Shown in pieces: positions 1-5,866 of a stretch of 22,530 nucleotides of DNA. Under the pieces are notes generated by a model. That model was not told the origin of the DNA. It saw nothing but the letters and a program-made list of their open reading frames with translations, and ran no database searches. The stretch's first letter is position 1, and every line of letters begins with the position of its first letter. This DNA is from an uncultured Eubacteriales bacterium. GTDB lineage: Bacteria; Bacillota; Clostridia; Oscillospirales; Oscillospiraceae. The translations under genes and the position numbers were made by a program. The stretch covers positions 1 through 22,530 of the forward strand of contig URGL01000042.1 of the NCBI GenBank assembly GCA_900547405.1. Direction: 5' to 3'.

Positions 1-10
1 CCGCCCGCGT

Positions 11-36
11 AGGGGACGATGCCTACATCGTCCCGC
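11..36. repeat. Short intergenic hairpin, possible REP-like element
   Basis: GGGACGAT at 13-20 and ATCGTCCC at 27-34 are perfect 8-bp inverted arms around a 6-nt loop, flanked by GTAGG and GC-rich sequence. Compact palindromes of this type are often dispersed between genes in Oscillospiraceae-like genomes. Only one clear copy of this exact form is in the window, so the repeat status is inferred. Nothing protein-coding was seen in 1-220. A second, imperfect hairpin (about 120-135 with 147-161) lies in the same stretch. Confidence 0.4.
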
Positions 37-201
37 AATCTGGGATGTCCGGCTCGCCCGGTCAAAACGAAGAATGTTACCGGTACGGAAAAACGAACCA
101 CCCGGTAGACGAACCTACTCCAATTTCTCAAATAGTTGAGGGTTAGCTATTCGAGATTTGGGAGTATTATCTCATATTGGGGAGAGGCTGGGTAGGCAGG
201 T

Positions 202-233
202 GGATGTTGGGTGCTTACGATTATTCAACATCC
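202..233 (-). terminator. Weak hairpin overlapping the stop of the 4-TM protein gene
   Basis: GGATGTTG at 202-209 and CAACATCC at 226-233 are perfect inverted arms with a 16-nt loop. They overlap the last codons and stop of the minus-strand gene above. There is no good T-run, so a termination role is uncertain. Confidence 0.3.
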
Positions 234-634
234 TCCCCTTGACGTATCTTTATGAACGTGTAAACGAATTGAACCAGCAGGATACCTGTACCAATCAGGA
301 TTGCCAGCGTGGGTGGATTATCTAAGACCAACCAGTCAATACCGGAAAAGGCCAGGAAGAATAGGCCGGATCCGGCATGGCTCAAAGCGACCCACCCGCT
401 GGATGGGAGAAATAGGATTTCCGAGTGGGTCAGATAAAGGATAAGAGTGAGGACACACAACAAGGCGACATATACGCCCTGTATTATCAGCAGCGTATCC
501 CTGGAAACCCAGTATGGGTGGGGGAGAAGGTAGGTCAGACTGAGACAAAATCCGTTGAAGAGCTGGACGGCAACGTGCTTTTTGGGGAAGAGAGTTTGAA
601 GACAGGTGGAAAGGGAAGCGGAAAGGTTTTTCAT
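221..634 (-). CDS. Small four-helix membrane protein, unknown function
   Basis: This 137-aa protein has about four hydrophobic segments (roughly residues 24-38, 47-66, 80-98 and 108-127), a short basic N-terminus and a charged C-terminus (IRQGEDVE). It is probably an integral inner-membrane protein. I recognise no catalytic motif or named family. The start is supported by AAAGGAG about 9 nt upstream of the ATG. A sigma-A-like promoter with an overlapping palindrome lies just upstream (683-718), so the gene is probably transcribed alone and repressor-controlled. GC content is similar to the core genes and higher than that of the TraX gene nearby. Confidence 0.6.
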   Translation of the reverse strand: MKNLSASLSTCLQTLFPKKHVAVQLFNGFCLSLTYLLPHPYWVSRDTLLIIQGVYVALLCVLTLILYLTHSEILFLPSSGWVALSHAGSGLFFLAFSGIDWLVLDNPPTLAILIGTGILLVQFVYTFIKIRQGEDVE

Positions 635-682
635 GGAGGGGCACTCCTTTCGTGAGGAATTCCGGTGCTGCTTTTATGGAGA

Positions 683-706
683 CAACTTTATACTACTTTA
701 AAGTTG
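683..706. promoter_or_regulatory. Palindromic operator over the promoter of the 4-TM gene
   Basis: CAACTTTA (683-690) and TAAAGTTG (699-706) are perfect 8-bp arms separated by 8 nt. The palindrome covers the predicted -10 box and most of the spacer of the minus-strand promoter. This is a classic position for repressor binding. The regulator is not known. Confidence 0.5.
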
Positions 707-718
707 GGAAAATTGCAA
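690..718 (-). promoter_or_regulatory. Sigma-A-like promoter for the 4-TM protein gene
   Basis: Read on the minus strand, TTGCAA (713-718) and TAGTAT (690-695) are separated by 17 nt, about 56 nt upstream of the ATG at 634. The match to the consensus is moderate. It lies inside the 3' end of the doubtful ORF at 698-910, another reason to doubt that ORF's end. Confidence 0.5.
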
Positions 719-910
719 GAGGGTAGTTGGAGAACGGGGGCTGCCTCGTGTGAGACAGCCCCCAATCAGATTCTCCAGTTCACTGACAGCCGGGACCCCT
801 ACGATAACGGAAAAATCGGGGGTGCGGAGCTGCTTGGTTGCGTAGATGGAGTAGAGAAGCAGTAGGACGGGGAGAATGATGGGGATGAGATAGAGGCTGC
901 GTTTTTTCAT
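698..910 (-). CDS. Doubtful short single-TM ORF, possibly 3'-damaged
   Basis: The ORF is 70 aa when started at the ATG at 910, which follows AGGTGA; a start at 937 would add nine residues and has no ribosome site. Residues 1-25 form a basic start plus one strong hydrophobic helix (MKKRSLYLIPIILPV...), so it could be a small membrane protein. The last third is suspicious: the reading frame runs through a 12-bp hairpin (736-763) and ends inside the promoter of the next gene. The C-terminal residues (GGCLTRGSPRS...) look like translated non-coding DNA. The natural 3' end may have been lost by deletion. No family recognised. Confidence 0.35.
   Translation of the reverse strand: MKKRSLYLIPIILPVLLLLYSIYATKQLRTPDFSVIVGVPAVSELENLIGGCLTRGSPRSPTTLLQFSQL
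736..763 (-). terminator. Strong GC-rich hairpin, terminator-like
   Basis: GGGGGCTGCCTC (736-747) pairs with GAGACAGCCCCC (752-763) around a GTGT loop; one pair is a G-T wobble on one strand. This gives a 12-bp stem. No clear T-run follows on either strand, so termination is plausible but unproven. It lies inside the doubtful ORF at 698-910. Confidence 0.45.
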
Positions 911-966
911 TGGGTCACCTGCTTTCGGGGGGTACATAGACCATATCTCATATCGCTTAATATTGC

Positions 967-1803
967 TTATACCAGCATTCTCAAAATTAGCGTAAAAGAG
1001 TATAGCACTACAATATGAACTGGGTAGAAAAGATAAAAGAAATACTTGTTCATTTCCCTTCCTTTTCTACCATTGTATAGTAAAATAATAAGTGCCGCAA
1101 GTACCAAAAATAAATTCGGCTGATTTCCAGTCATTATCATGTACACAATAAGTAAAATACCCGCTTGACAAATGTTTCGATTCCGAAATAAATAAAAAAA
1201 TACGACAAATAATACACCCATTGCACCGTAGTCGCACTTAATAAATTCCGCAATGAAAGCGATAATTGATACACAAATAATAGAAAGCAGTGTTGGAAAC
1301 AGATTTATTTTGTGATGATATCCCGCATAATTTGTCTTTATTTTATCAAGACTGTACAAGCACACAAGTGATAAAAAATATGTAAAAAACACATTTTGGT
1401 GGTTCCAATAAAATGGGAATGTCTTTGCCGCAGTTGATAAAGCACTGAAGAATCCAATATCAAATGGAAGCTCCGATATTATTGCAAATAAGAGCATCCT
1501 GAATATATATTTTTTCCGGTTGTGCGTATAACGGTATCCCTCTGAGACTAAGAGACAGAATAATGGAAACGCTAAATTTCCCATATTATATAGGGTCAAA
1601 CGAATAAAATAATTGATTTGCTCGTATTGTTCTGGCGTGATTTCATCATTAATACGCATTGGAAACCATATTAATTCGGTTATGGCACCAAGGATGATTA
1701 TGCCAACATGATTTGCAACCATGGCTATTGTTGCAATTATCTTCAATGTTGAGCCAGAAAGGATTTTTGGGGTGACAAATTTATTATGCGATATATCCAT
1801 CAT
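967..1803 (-). CDS. TraX-like membrane acyltransferase
   Basis: This is a polytopic membrane protein (278 aa from the start chosen here, about 7-8 hydrophobic helices). Its N-terminus has the TraX-type signature LKIIATIAMVANHVG (residues 20-34 from this start), and a later stretch GNLAFPLFCLLVSEGYRYT is also characteristic of the family. TraX of plasmid F acetylates the pilin N-terminus; chromosomal Firmicutes homologues are of unknown substrate and resemble membrane acyltransferases. A start at 1863 is possible but would place a 9-bp-stem hairpin (1835-1860) in the coding region. The start at 1803 follows GGGATGGAAAG and is preferred. The gene is markedly AT-rich relative to the core genes, which suggests acquisition. 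No conjugation genes are nearby, so a role in pilin modification is not supported. Confidence 0.75.
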   Translation of the reverse strand: MMDISHNKFVTPKILSGSTLKIIATIAMVANHVGIIILGAITELIWFPMRINDEITPEQYEQINYFIRLTLYNMGNLAFPLFCLLVSEGYRYTHNRKKYIFRMLLFAIISELPFDIGFFSALSTAAKTFPFYWNHQNVFFTYFLSLVCLYSLDKIKTNYAGYHHKINLFPTLLSIICVSIIAFIAEFIKCDYGAMGVLFVVFFYLFRNRNICQAGILLIVYMIMTGNQPNLFLVLAALIILLYNGRKGREMNKYFFYLFYPVHIVVLYSFTLILRMLV

Positions 1804-1834
1804 AACTTTCCATCCCACTCTATAATGTATTACG

Positions 1835-1860
1835 AAATCCCCGAGGCACCCCGGGGATTT
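1835..1860. terminator. Hairpin between the gene remnant and TraX
   Basis: AAATCCCCG (1835-1843) and CGGGGATTT (1852-1860) form a perfect 9-bp stem with an 8-nt loop. It lies downstream of the minus-strand PadR/secreted-protein unit and just upstream of TraX, so it could terminate that transcript. The T-run is poor. Confidence 0.5.
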
Positions 1861-1889
1861 CATTTAAACGTTAAACGGCTTGAAGACTC

Positions 1890-2060
1890 TTAGTCGATAT
1901 CGAAATAGTAGTTTCCTTCGATTGTAGCCTTTCCCTGAATCCGGTATGTCCCACTATCGTGAGGAATTTGATCCAAGCGGACGGATTTGCCGGGTGCAAC
2001 CAACTTTGTATCTCCGACCTGCTCACCTTTCTTTAGCTCAGAGAACCGCTGGCGCTGCAA
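1890..2060 (-). pseudogene. Startless reading-frame remnant (C-terminal fragment)
   Basis: A minus-strand frame, open back to about 2150 and closed by TAA at 1890-1892, reads as protein-like sequence: ...RFSELKKGEQVGD... and then ...SGTYRIQGKATIEGNYYFDID. It has no ATG or GTG start with a ribosome site; TTG at 2060 is the only conventional near-start codon. It overlaps the end of the secreted-protein gene in another frame. The GTYRI...YYFDI pattern looks like the last strands of a beta-rich secreted domain. I read it as the tail of a gene that lost its front part, but a short TTG-started gene or a sequencing frameshift is possible. Confidence 0.4.
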
Positions 2061-2473
2061 GAAAGGGAGAGGCTGACGGGGACGGATTTCACCGTTGATT
2101 TCTTCATAGTTGCAGAGCCTGTCGCCTTGTTTCCGCTTTTGCTGGCCGATTTAGAACCAGTGGACCAAGAACTGTCGTAAATCGTGGTGCTGATGCTGGA
2201 TGCGGTGCAGGTGGCGCTGGAACCGGTGTAAGTGAAGGTGCCATATAGAGTCACCTTCCATAGAGCTGTACCAGCGCTATCATAACAGGTGTAGGGCTTG
2301 CTTCCGGAAACTGATTTGGATGCACGCGTACCGCTTTGGAATGTTTCGGCAATCAGGTAATACCCGTCCCCCAATTCAATGCGCTCCTCAGAAACAGCCT
2401 CCGCCGCTCCCGCCATGGGAAGAGCGCTGAAAAGGAAAAATACCAGCATCAAAACACTTACAACACGTTTCAT
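2033..2473 (-). CDS. Secreted Ser/Thr-rich protein, unknown function
   Basis: The 146-aa protein has a clear signal peptide: KR start, hydrophobic residues about 5-18, then an AGA/AEA-type cleavage site near residue 23. The mature part begins acidic (EERIELGDGYYLIAE) and continues as a low-complexity, Ser/Thr/Gly-rich beta-type sequence with three Cys. It ends SLSLSCSASGSLS. I have seen similarly built secreted proteins in gut Clostridia but know no function. The ATG overlaps the stop of the upstream DUF6120-like gene (ATGA) and has AAAGGAG upstream, so the two are translationally coupled and belong to the PadR operon. A repressor-controlled exported product is the likely output of this unit. 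Confidence 0.7.
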   Translation of the reverse strand: MKRVVSVLMLVFFLFSALPMAGAAEAVSEERIELGDGYYLIAETFQSGTRASKSVSGSKPYTCYDSAGTALWKVTLYGTFTYTGSSATCTASSISTTIYDSSWSTGSKSASKSGNKATGSATMKKSTVKSVPVSLSLSCSASGSLS

Positions 2474-2925
2474 TTGTCATTCTCCTTTGTTTCTATTGAT
2501 TCAATCACGATTGTTTCACCGTTGTCCCCGATTTCAATCCGTTCAATGACTGTAGGTGCTCCCTCCACTATGTATATTGGGAATTCGTCCATCAGGCTCA
2601 CATAGCTGGCAATCCACCATCCCAGGCGGAGCAAGAGTGCAACCACAACTGCGGACAACAAAATCGCCAATACCCGGTTTCCGATCCTCAGTTCCCGAAT
2701 TAACTCCCCTGTACTCTTCTCCGAAAAGTAGGCCGAGGCGATTTCATCCGGGGAACCGTACCGACTGACAAGGGCCTCATAGGTGTCCGGCCCATCGGTG
2801 GCTTCATTGTTTTCTATCGACTGCCGGATACCCTCCAGGACCCGCTTTCGTTCTTTCCTGCCGCAGGGCAGGCTTTTGCGAAGCTCCCGAAGGTACCTTT
2901 TCGCAGCCGAATTACACATTCTCAT
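2470..2925 (-). CDS. DUF6120-like membrane protein in a PadR operon
   Basis: The cytoplasmic N-terminal part (residues about 1-75) is helical and basic: AAKRYLRELRKSLPCGRKER, then LVSRYGSPDEIASAY. This pattern (short helical domain with a GxPxxIAxxY turn) is typical of the DUF6120/DUF1700-like partners of PadR regulators. One hydrophobic helix follows at about residues 85-105, then a short external acidic tail. The start at 2925 is preferred over 2934 because AAGGGG sits 9 nt before it. It overlaps the padR end by 14 nt and the next gene start by 4 nt, so all three genes form one coupled operon. A membrane-linked modulator of PadR or of the secreted product is possible, but no function is established. 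Confidence 0.7.
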   Translation of the reverse strand: MRMCNSAAKRYLRELRKSLPCGRKERKRVLEGIRQSIENNEATDGPDTYEALVSRYGSPDEIASAYFSEKSTGELIRELRIGNRVLAILLSAVVVALLLRLGWWIASYVSLMDEFPIYIVEGAPTVIERIEIGDNGETIVIESIETKENDK

Positions 2926-3268
2926 GGCTACCATCCCCTTTGATGATCTGTCTGATTCCCGCGCTGACGTTCTCGTACTCCCGAACCATCTCCTCCAGCC
3001 GCTCAGCGCCCTTCGGCTCCAGATGATAGTATACCCGGGTCATACGCTTGCCCACAAGCTCCTTCCGGTCGGAAATATACCCGCCGTCCACCAGCTTGTA
3101 AAGCACCGGATACAGCGACCCTTCCTGAGTGCTGATCCGCCCTCCGCTGGACCGTTCCGTCTCCTGCACCAGCTGATAGCCGTACATATCCTCCCGGCTC
3201 AGAAGAGACAGGATAATCATCGACATTGCGCCCCGAAGGAAATTCAGTTGTCCATTGTCTGTTGCCAT
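2912..3268 (-). CDS. PadR-family transcriptional regulator
   Basis: This 118-aa protein matches the short PadR type. The winged helix occupies about residues 9-85, with the family hallmarks MSMIILSLLSREDMYGYQL, then GSLYPVLYKLVDGGYI, and RVYYHLEPKGAERLEEM. A short C-terminal dimerisation helix follows. PadR proteins bind palindromes in their own promoter and usually repress until a ligand or membrane stress releases them. The ATG follows GGAGGGTATCT. The gene leads a minus-strand operon with the DUF6120-like and secreted-protein genes. Two perfect inverted repeats lie in its promoter (3280-3298 and 3302-3326), which suggests autorepression and possibly control of the divergent unit. The effector is unknown. 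Confidence 0.9.
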   Translation of the reverse strand: MATDNGQLNFLRGAMSMIILSLLSREDMYGYQLVQETERSSGGRISTQEGSLYPVLYKLVDGGYISDRKELVGKRMTRVYYHLEPKGAERLEEMVREYENVSAGIRQIIKGDGSHENV

Positions 3269-3279
3269 AGATACCCTCC

Positions 3280-3298
3280 GTATTCGATACTAGAATAC
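3280..3298. promoter_or_regulatory. Putative PadR operator over the -10 box
   Basis: GTATTC (3280-3285) and GAATAC (3293-3298) are perfect inverted arms with 7 nt between. They overlap the -10 box of the padR promoter. The half-site GTATT recurs in the repeat at 3302-3326. Confidence 0.6.
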
Positions 3299-3320
3299 AA
3301 CAAGGTATTTTATAAGTCAA
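3292..3320 (-). promoter_or_regulatory. Sigma-A promoter of the padR operon
   Basis: On the minus strand TTGACT (3315-3320) and TATTCT (3292-3297) are separated by exactly 17 nt. This is a strong vegetative promoter about 24 nt upstream of the padR ATG. Confidence 0.75.
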
Positions 3321-3326
3321 TACCTT
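3302..3326. promoter_or_regulatory. Second inverted repeat between divergent promoters
   Basis: AAGGTATT (3302-3309) and AATACCTT (3319-3326) are perfect 8-bp arms with a 9-nt spacer. They cover the -35 and spacer of the padR promoter and lie 18 nt from the -35 of the divergent promoter. Likely a second regulator site. Confidence 0.5.
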
Positions 3327-3343
3327 TTTTAAGAAAAGTATTG

Positions 3344-3372
3344 TTGACAAAAAGGTTTTGGCGTGGTAGGAT
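3344..3372 (+). promoter_or_regulatory. Divergent sigma-A promoter for the secreted protein/VanZ pair
   Basis: TTGACA (3344-3349), 17 nt, TAGGAT (3367-3372). The -35 is perfect. The predicted leader is about 100 nt and contains a four-codon ORF (3407-3421, MQNK) behind a GGGAGGGGAG ribosome-like site. Confidence 0.65.
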
Positions 3373-3482
3373 GGAGATGGATAAAAAAGGGCGGGAGGGG
3401 AGTCCGATGCAGAATAAATAGCCAGGATATTCGCTGGCGGTGAGTCTAACTAACATAATATCGATAAAAGGAGAATGTTAAA

Positions 3483-4052
3483 ATGGCAACGAAAAGAATT
3501 TGCATGCTTCTTGCATTGCTTATGGCCCTTTCTATGTTGGCTCTGCCTGTTTTGGCGGAAGAATACAACGATTTTACCGTTGAGAACGGTAGTTACACAG
3601 TGGAAATTGTTCCCACATTTATTGTTGAAAGAGATTTGCCAGATAATTTAAAAGCCGCATTACATTCCAGTCGTACTGACACATGCAGCGCATCCAAGCC
3701 AGATTTTGACAATATCTGGAATTTGACCAGTAATGGTCAATATAGTTTTAAAGTTAATACATCGAAGTACAACAATACCATCTATTCAAATTATGTTTTT
3801 TCAGGTCACGGTGGAAAAATCAAGGGATATATAAAAGATTATACGACAAAGACACATAAGGACGATGCATTCAAATTCAAACTCTATAAGACTACGGGTT
3901 TAATTACAAAAATTTATAGTGTTACATGCAAAAATGGTGGTCACGCATCGATTAGTCATGATATAGGTGATTCAGATACTCTTGTATACTTTGCTTGTGT
4001 TGCTGACGAAACTACAATGAATATTGACAACAGCTATATTGAAAAAGGATAA
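3483..4052 (+). CDS. Secreted protein of unknown function
   Basis: The 189-aa protein has a typical signal peptide (ATKR, then hydrophobic residues about 7-24, cleavage after LPVLA near residue 25). The mature region of about 164 residues is Lys/Thr/Tyr/Asn-rich with no transmembrane helix and is probably beta-structured. It has three Cys (in DTCSAS, VTCKNGG and FACVAD). I recognise no family or catalytic motif. The ATG follows AAAGGAGAATGTTAAA. The gene is AT-rich and lies 8 nt upstream of a VanZ-like gene in the same operon, opposite a PadR regulon that also exports a small protein. A role in cell-surface interaction is only a guess. Confidence 0.7.
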   Translation: MATKRICMLLALLMALSMLALPVLAEEYNDFTVENGSYTVEIVPTFIVERDLPDNLKAALHSSRTDTCSASKPDFDNIWNLTSNGQYSFKVNTSKYNNTIYSNYVFSGHGGKIKGYIKDYTTKTHKDDAFKFKLYKTTGLITKIYSVTCKNGGHASISHDIGDSDTLVYFACVADETTMNIDNSYIEKG

Positions 4053-4060
4053 GAGAAAAA

Positions 4061-4666
4061 ATGTCCATAATTTCTCAGTATTTGTGGAGTCTCGCTTCAT
4101 GGGTTGTTACATCCTATTTGCTTCTCCTATTATTGTGCCTTCTTTTTTCCATTCCCAGACAAAAAGTGAAGTTACCCTACATAAAAATCCTTCTCATTGC
4201 TTATCTGATTGGGATATGTTCGCAAACAATTTTCCCCAGTCTTGAACTTGGGATGGATGCCGTTTCAAATCGACCATACTTAGAAGTGGGTACTTTCTTT
4301 TTTACCGACAGGAGTCAATCCATTAACTTAATTCCCTTTAAAACTATCTATCAAATGCTAATTAAAAGGGCACTCTTGGTAAGCAAAGAAGATGCTCCGC
4401 AAGTGATTGCGGCGAATCTGTTGGGGAATATCTGCTTATTTCTTCCGCTTGGCATCCTATATCCCATCTGTGGTAAACGCTGGCGTAGTCTTAAATCTGT
4501 AACATTTTTGACACTCGCGTTTTCTATCTTTCTTGAGGTTGTTCAATTCTTTTCAGGCAGATCAGTCGATATTGATGATATCTTGTTGCGAATGGTAGGC
4601 GTATGGATTGGATATTGGCTGTTCTGTTCCTTAAAGAAATTACGACACTTCAAAGCTAATCTTTGA
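4061..4666 (+). CDS. VanZ-like family membrane protein
   Basis: The 201-aa protein has about five hydrophobic segments. The VanZ-family signature is present: SINLIPFKTI, then NLLGNICLFLPLGILYP, and EVVQFFSGRSVDIDDILL followed by GVWIGYWLF. VanZ gives low-level teicoplanin resistance in enterococci by an unknown mechanism; most homologues, including this one, are not in vancomycin-resistance clusters. The ribosome site (AAGGAT) overlaps the stop of the upstream secreted-protein gene, so the two are cotranslated. AT-rich like its partner. A role in envelope function linked to the secreted protein is inferred only from this pairing. Confidence 0.8.
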   Translation: MSIISQYLWSLASWVVTSYLLLLLLCLLFSIPRQKVKLPYIKILLIAYLIGICSQTIFPSLELGMDAVSNRPYLEVGTFFFTDRSQSINLIPFKTIYQMLIKRALLVSKEDAPQVIAANLLGNICLFLPLGILYPICGKRWRSLKSVTFLTLAFSIFLEVVQFFSGRSVDIDDILLRMVGVWIGYWLFCSLKKLRHFKANL

Positions 4667-4765
4667 TTAATACACCCGCTGCTTTCCGCACATAAGCCCA
4701 CACAAAGTTACTGCGTCCCTATCACAGTTGATTAATTTACTATCGCGTATGAGAATCGCATAGAA

Positions 4766-4807
4766 ATATCGGACCATTTTCGTGCCCTCTCGAAAGTGGT
4801 CCGATAT
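4766..4807. terminator. Long-stem terminator after the VanZ gene
   Basis: ATATCGGACCATTTTCG (4766-4782) pairs with CGAAAGTGGTCCGATAT (4791-4807): a 17-bp stem with one wobble/mismatch and an 8-nt loop, followed by CGTTTT on the plus strand. Likely a terminator, possibly bidirectional. Confidence 0.7.
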
Positions 4808-4897
4808 CGTTTTACAGAAAAAACTTTTGTGCAATCTCCACAAAAATCCTGAAAATCCCTGCACTCTATTTCTCTATCACATTAGCGTACTAAAGCG

Positions 4898-4927
4898 TTG
4901 ACAAAGTGCCTCCTCTTATGCTACCAT
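4898..4927 (+). promoter_or_regulatory. Sigma-A-like promoter of the amino acid ABC operon
   Basis: TTGACA (4898-4903) and TACCAT (4922-4927) are separated by 18 nt, 57 nt before the first ATG of the operon. The -35 is perfect and the -10 moderate. Confidence 0.55.
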
Positions 4928-4984
4928 ATCTCCATCCGGAGGGAAGAAGAGACCTCCAAATCCCGAAGAAAAGAGGAACGCGTT

Positions 4985-5818
4985 ATGAAAAAGGTTATCT
5001 GCTTGGCTCTGGCAGTGATGATGGTTCTGAGCCTGACGGCCTGCGGCGGCAGCGGCGGAAGCAAGGACCGGCTGGAGAAGATTAAGGAGAAGGGGGTGCT
5101 GGAGTTCTGCACGGAGCCCTACTTCGCTCCTATGGAGTTCATCGACCCCAGTCAGTCTGGGGATGCCCAGTATGTTGGCCTGGATATTGAGATCGCCAGA
5201 TACATTGCCGATAAGCTGGGGGTCCAGCTGAAGATCACCGCCCTGGACTTTACCGCGGTGCTGGCTGGGGTTACCGACGGCAAGTACGACATGGCCATCT
5301 CCGCCATTGCCTATTCTCCCGCCCGGGCGGAGGCCATGCGGATGAGCAATGTGTACCGTGCCGACAGCACCGGCTATGGCTTCCTGGTCCGGAGCTCGGA
5401 TGGGGAGAAGTACAACAGCCTGGAGTCCTTGAAGGATGCGGTGATCATCACCCAGAGCGGCAGCGTTCAGGAGTCCCTGTACAATCAGTACGTAAACGGT
5501 GCCTGTAAGGAATTCAAGCTGGTGGCGAATATGACCGACGGCTACCTGGCTGTGGCCGAGGGGAAGGCCGATGTGTGCATTTGCAACACCGCCTCCGCGG
5601 ACCTCTACGCCAGCGCCAACGGCGGCCTTGTGACGACCGGCTTCCGGTTTGAGGTAGATCCCAATATGAACGGCACCTGTGTGGCCATGCCCATGGATGG
5701 CACCGAGAGCCTGGCGGAGATCGTCAATCAGTGCATTGAGGAGCTGAACAAGGAAGGCAAGATCGATGCCTGGTACGAAGAATATTCCGCCAAGGCAGCG
5801 GAGCTTGGGATCCAGTAA
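4985..5818 (+). CDS. Amino acid ABC transporter substrate-binding lipoprotein
   Basis: This 277-aa family-3 solute-binding protein (SBP_bac_3) starts with a lipoprotein signal ending LSLTAC, so Cys20 is the lipidation site and the protein is anchored outside the membrane. The two-lobe core follows, with family motifs LEFCTEPYFAPMEF, VGLDIEIARYIADKLG, DGKYDMAISAIAYSPARAEAM and a C-terminal LNKEGKIDAWYEEY. These families bind polar amino acids or related compounds; the ligand cannot be read from sequence alone. The ATG at 4985 follows AAGAGGAA; a TTG at 4898 would lie in the promoter and is rejected. It leads the operon with permease, ATPase and amidohydrolase, and a hairpin after it probably raises its expression over the permease. 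Confidence 0.92.
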   Translation: MKKVICLALAVMMVLSLTACGGSGGSKDRLEKIKEKGVLEFCTEPYFAPMEFIDPSQSGDAQYVGLDIEIARYIADKLGVQLKITALDFTAVLAGVTDGKYDMAISAIAYSPARAEAMRMSNVYRADSTGYGFLVRSSDGEKYNSLESLKDAVIITQSGSVQESLYNQYVNGACKEFKLVANMTDGYLAVAEGKADVCICNTASADLYASANGGLVTTGFRFEVDPNMNGTCVAMPMDGTESLAEIVNQCIEELNKEGKIDAWYEEYSAKAAELGIQ

Positions 5819-5824
5819 GGCCTG

Positions 5825-5843
5825 GGGCGCCCATTGGGCGCCC
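5825..5843 (+). promoter_or_regulatory. Intergenic hairpin between binding protein and permease
   Basis: GGGCGCCC (5825-5832) is repeated at 5836-5843 and is self-complementary, giving an 8-bp stem with a 3-nt loop. There is no T-run. A partial terminator or mRNA-stabilising hairpin at this place is common in binding-protein operons. Confidence 0.5.
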
Positions 5844-5866
5844 AATTGGATTAGGGGGAGAGACAG

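Larger units (their letters stand above)
4667..4984. other. 318-nt non-coding gap with terminator and promoter
   Basis: No convincing gene. It holds the long hairpin at 4766-4807 and the promoter at 4898-4927. The first 100 nt are AT-rich and show nothing recognisable. It marks the boundary between the AT-rich accessory stretch and GC-rich core DNA. Confidence 0.6.

Noticed and set aside
967..1863. TraX as part of a conjugation or pilus system
   Set aside because: No tra, pilin or relaxase genes are nearby; lone chromosomal TraX-like genes are common in Firmicutes.
4061..4666. VanZ-like gene as glycopeptide resistance
   Set aside because: No vanR/S/H/A/X genes nearby; family membership alone does not show resistance.
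4898..4984. N-terminal extension of the binding protein from TTG 4898
   Set aside because: It would overlap the promoter and precede a perfect lipoprotein signal starting at 4985.
4916..5845. 309-codon minus-strand open frame over the binding protein
   Set aside because: Antisense shadow; no start signal and unnatural Gly/His-rich composition.
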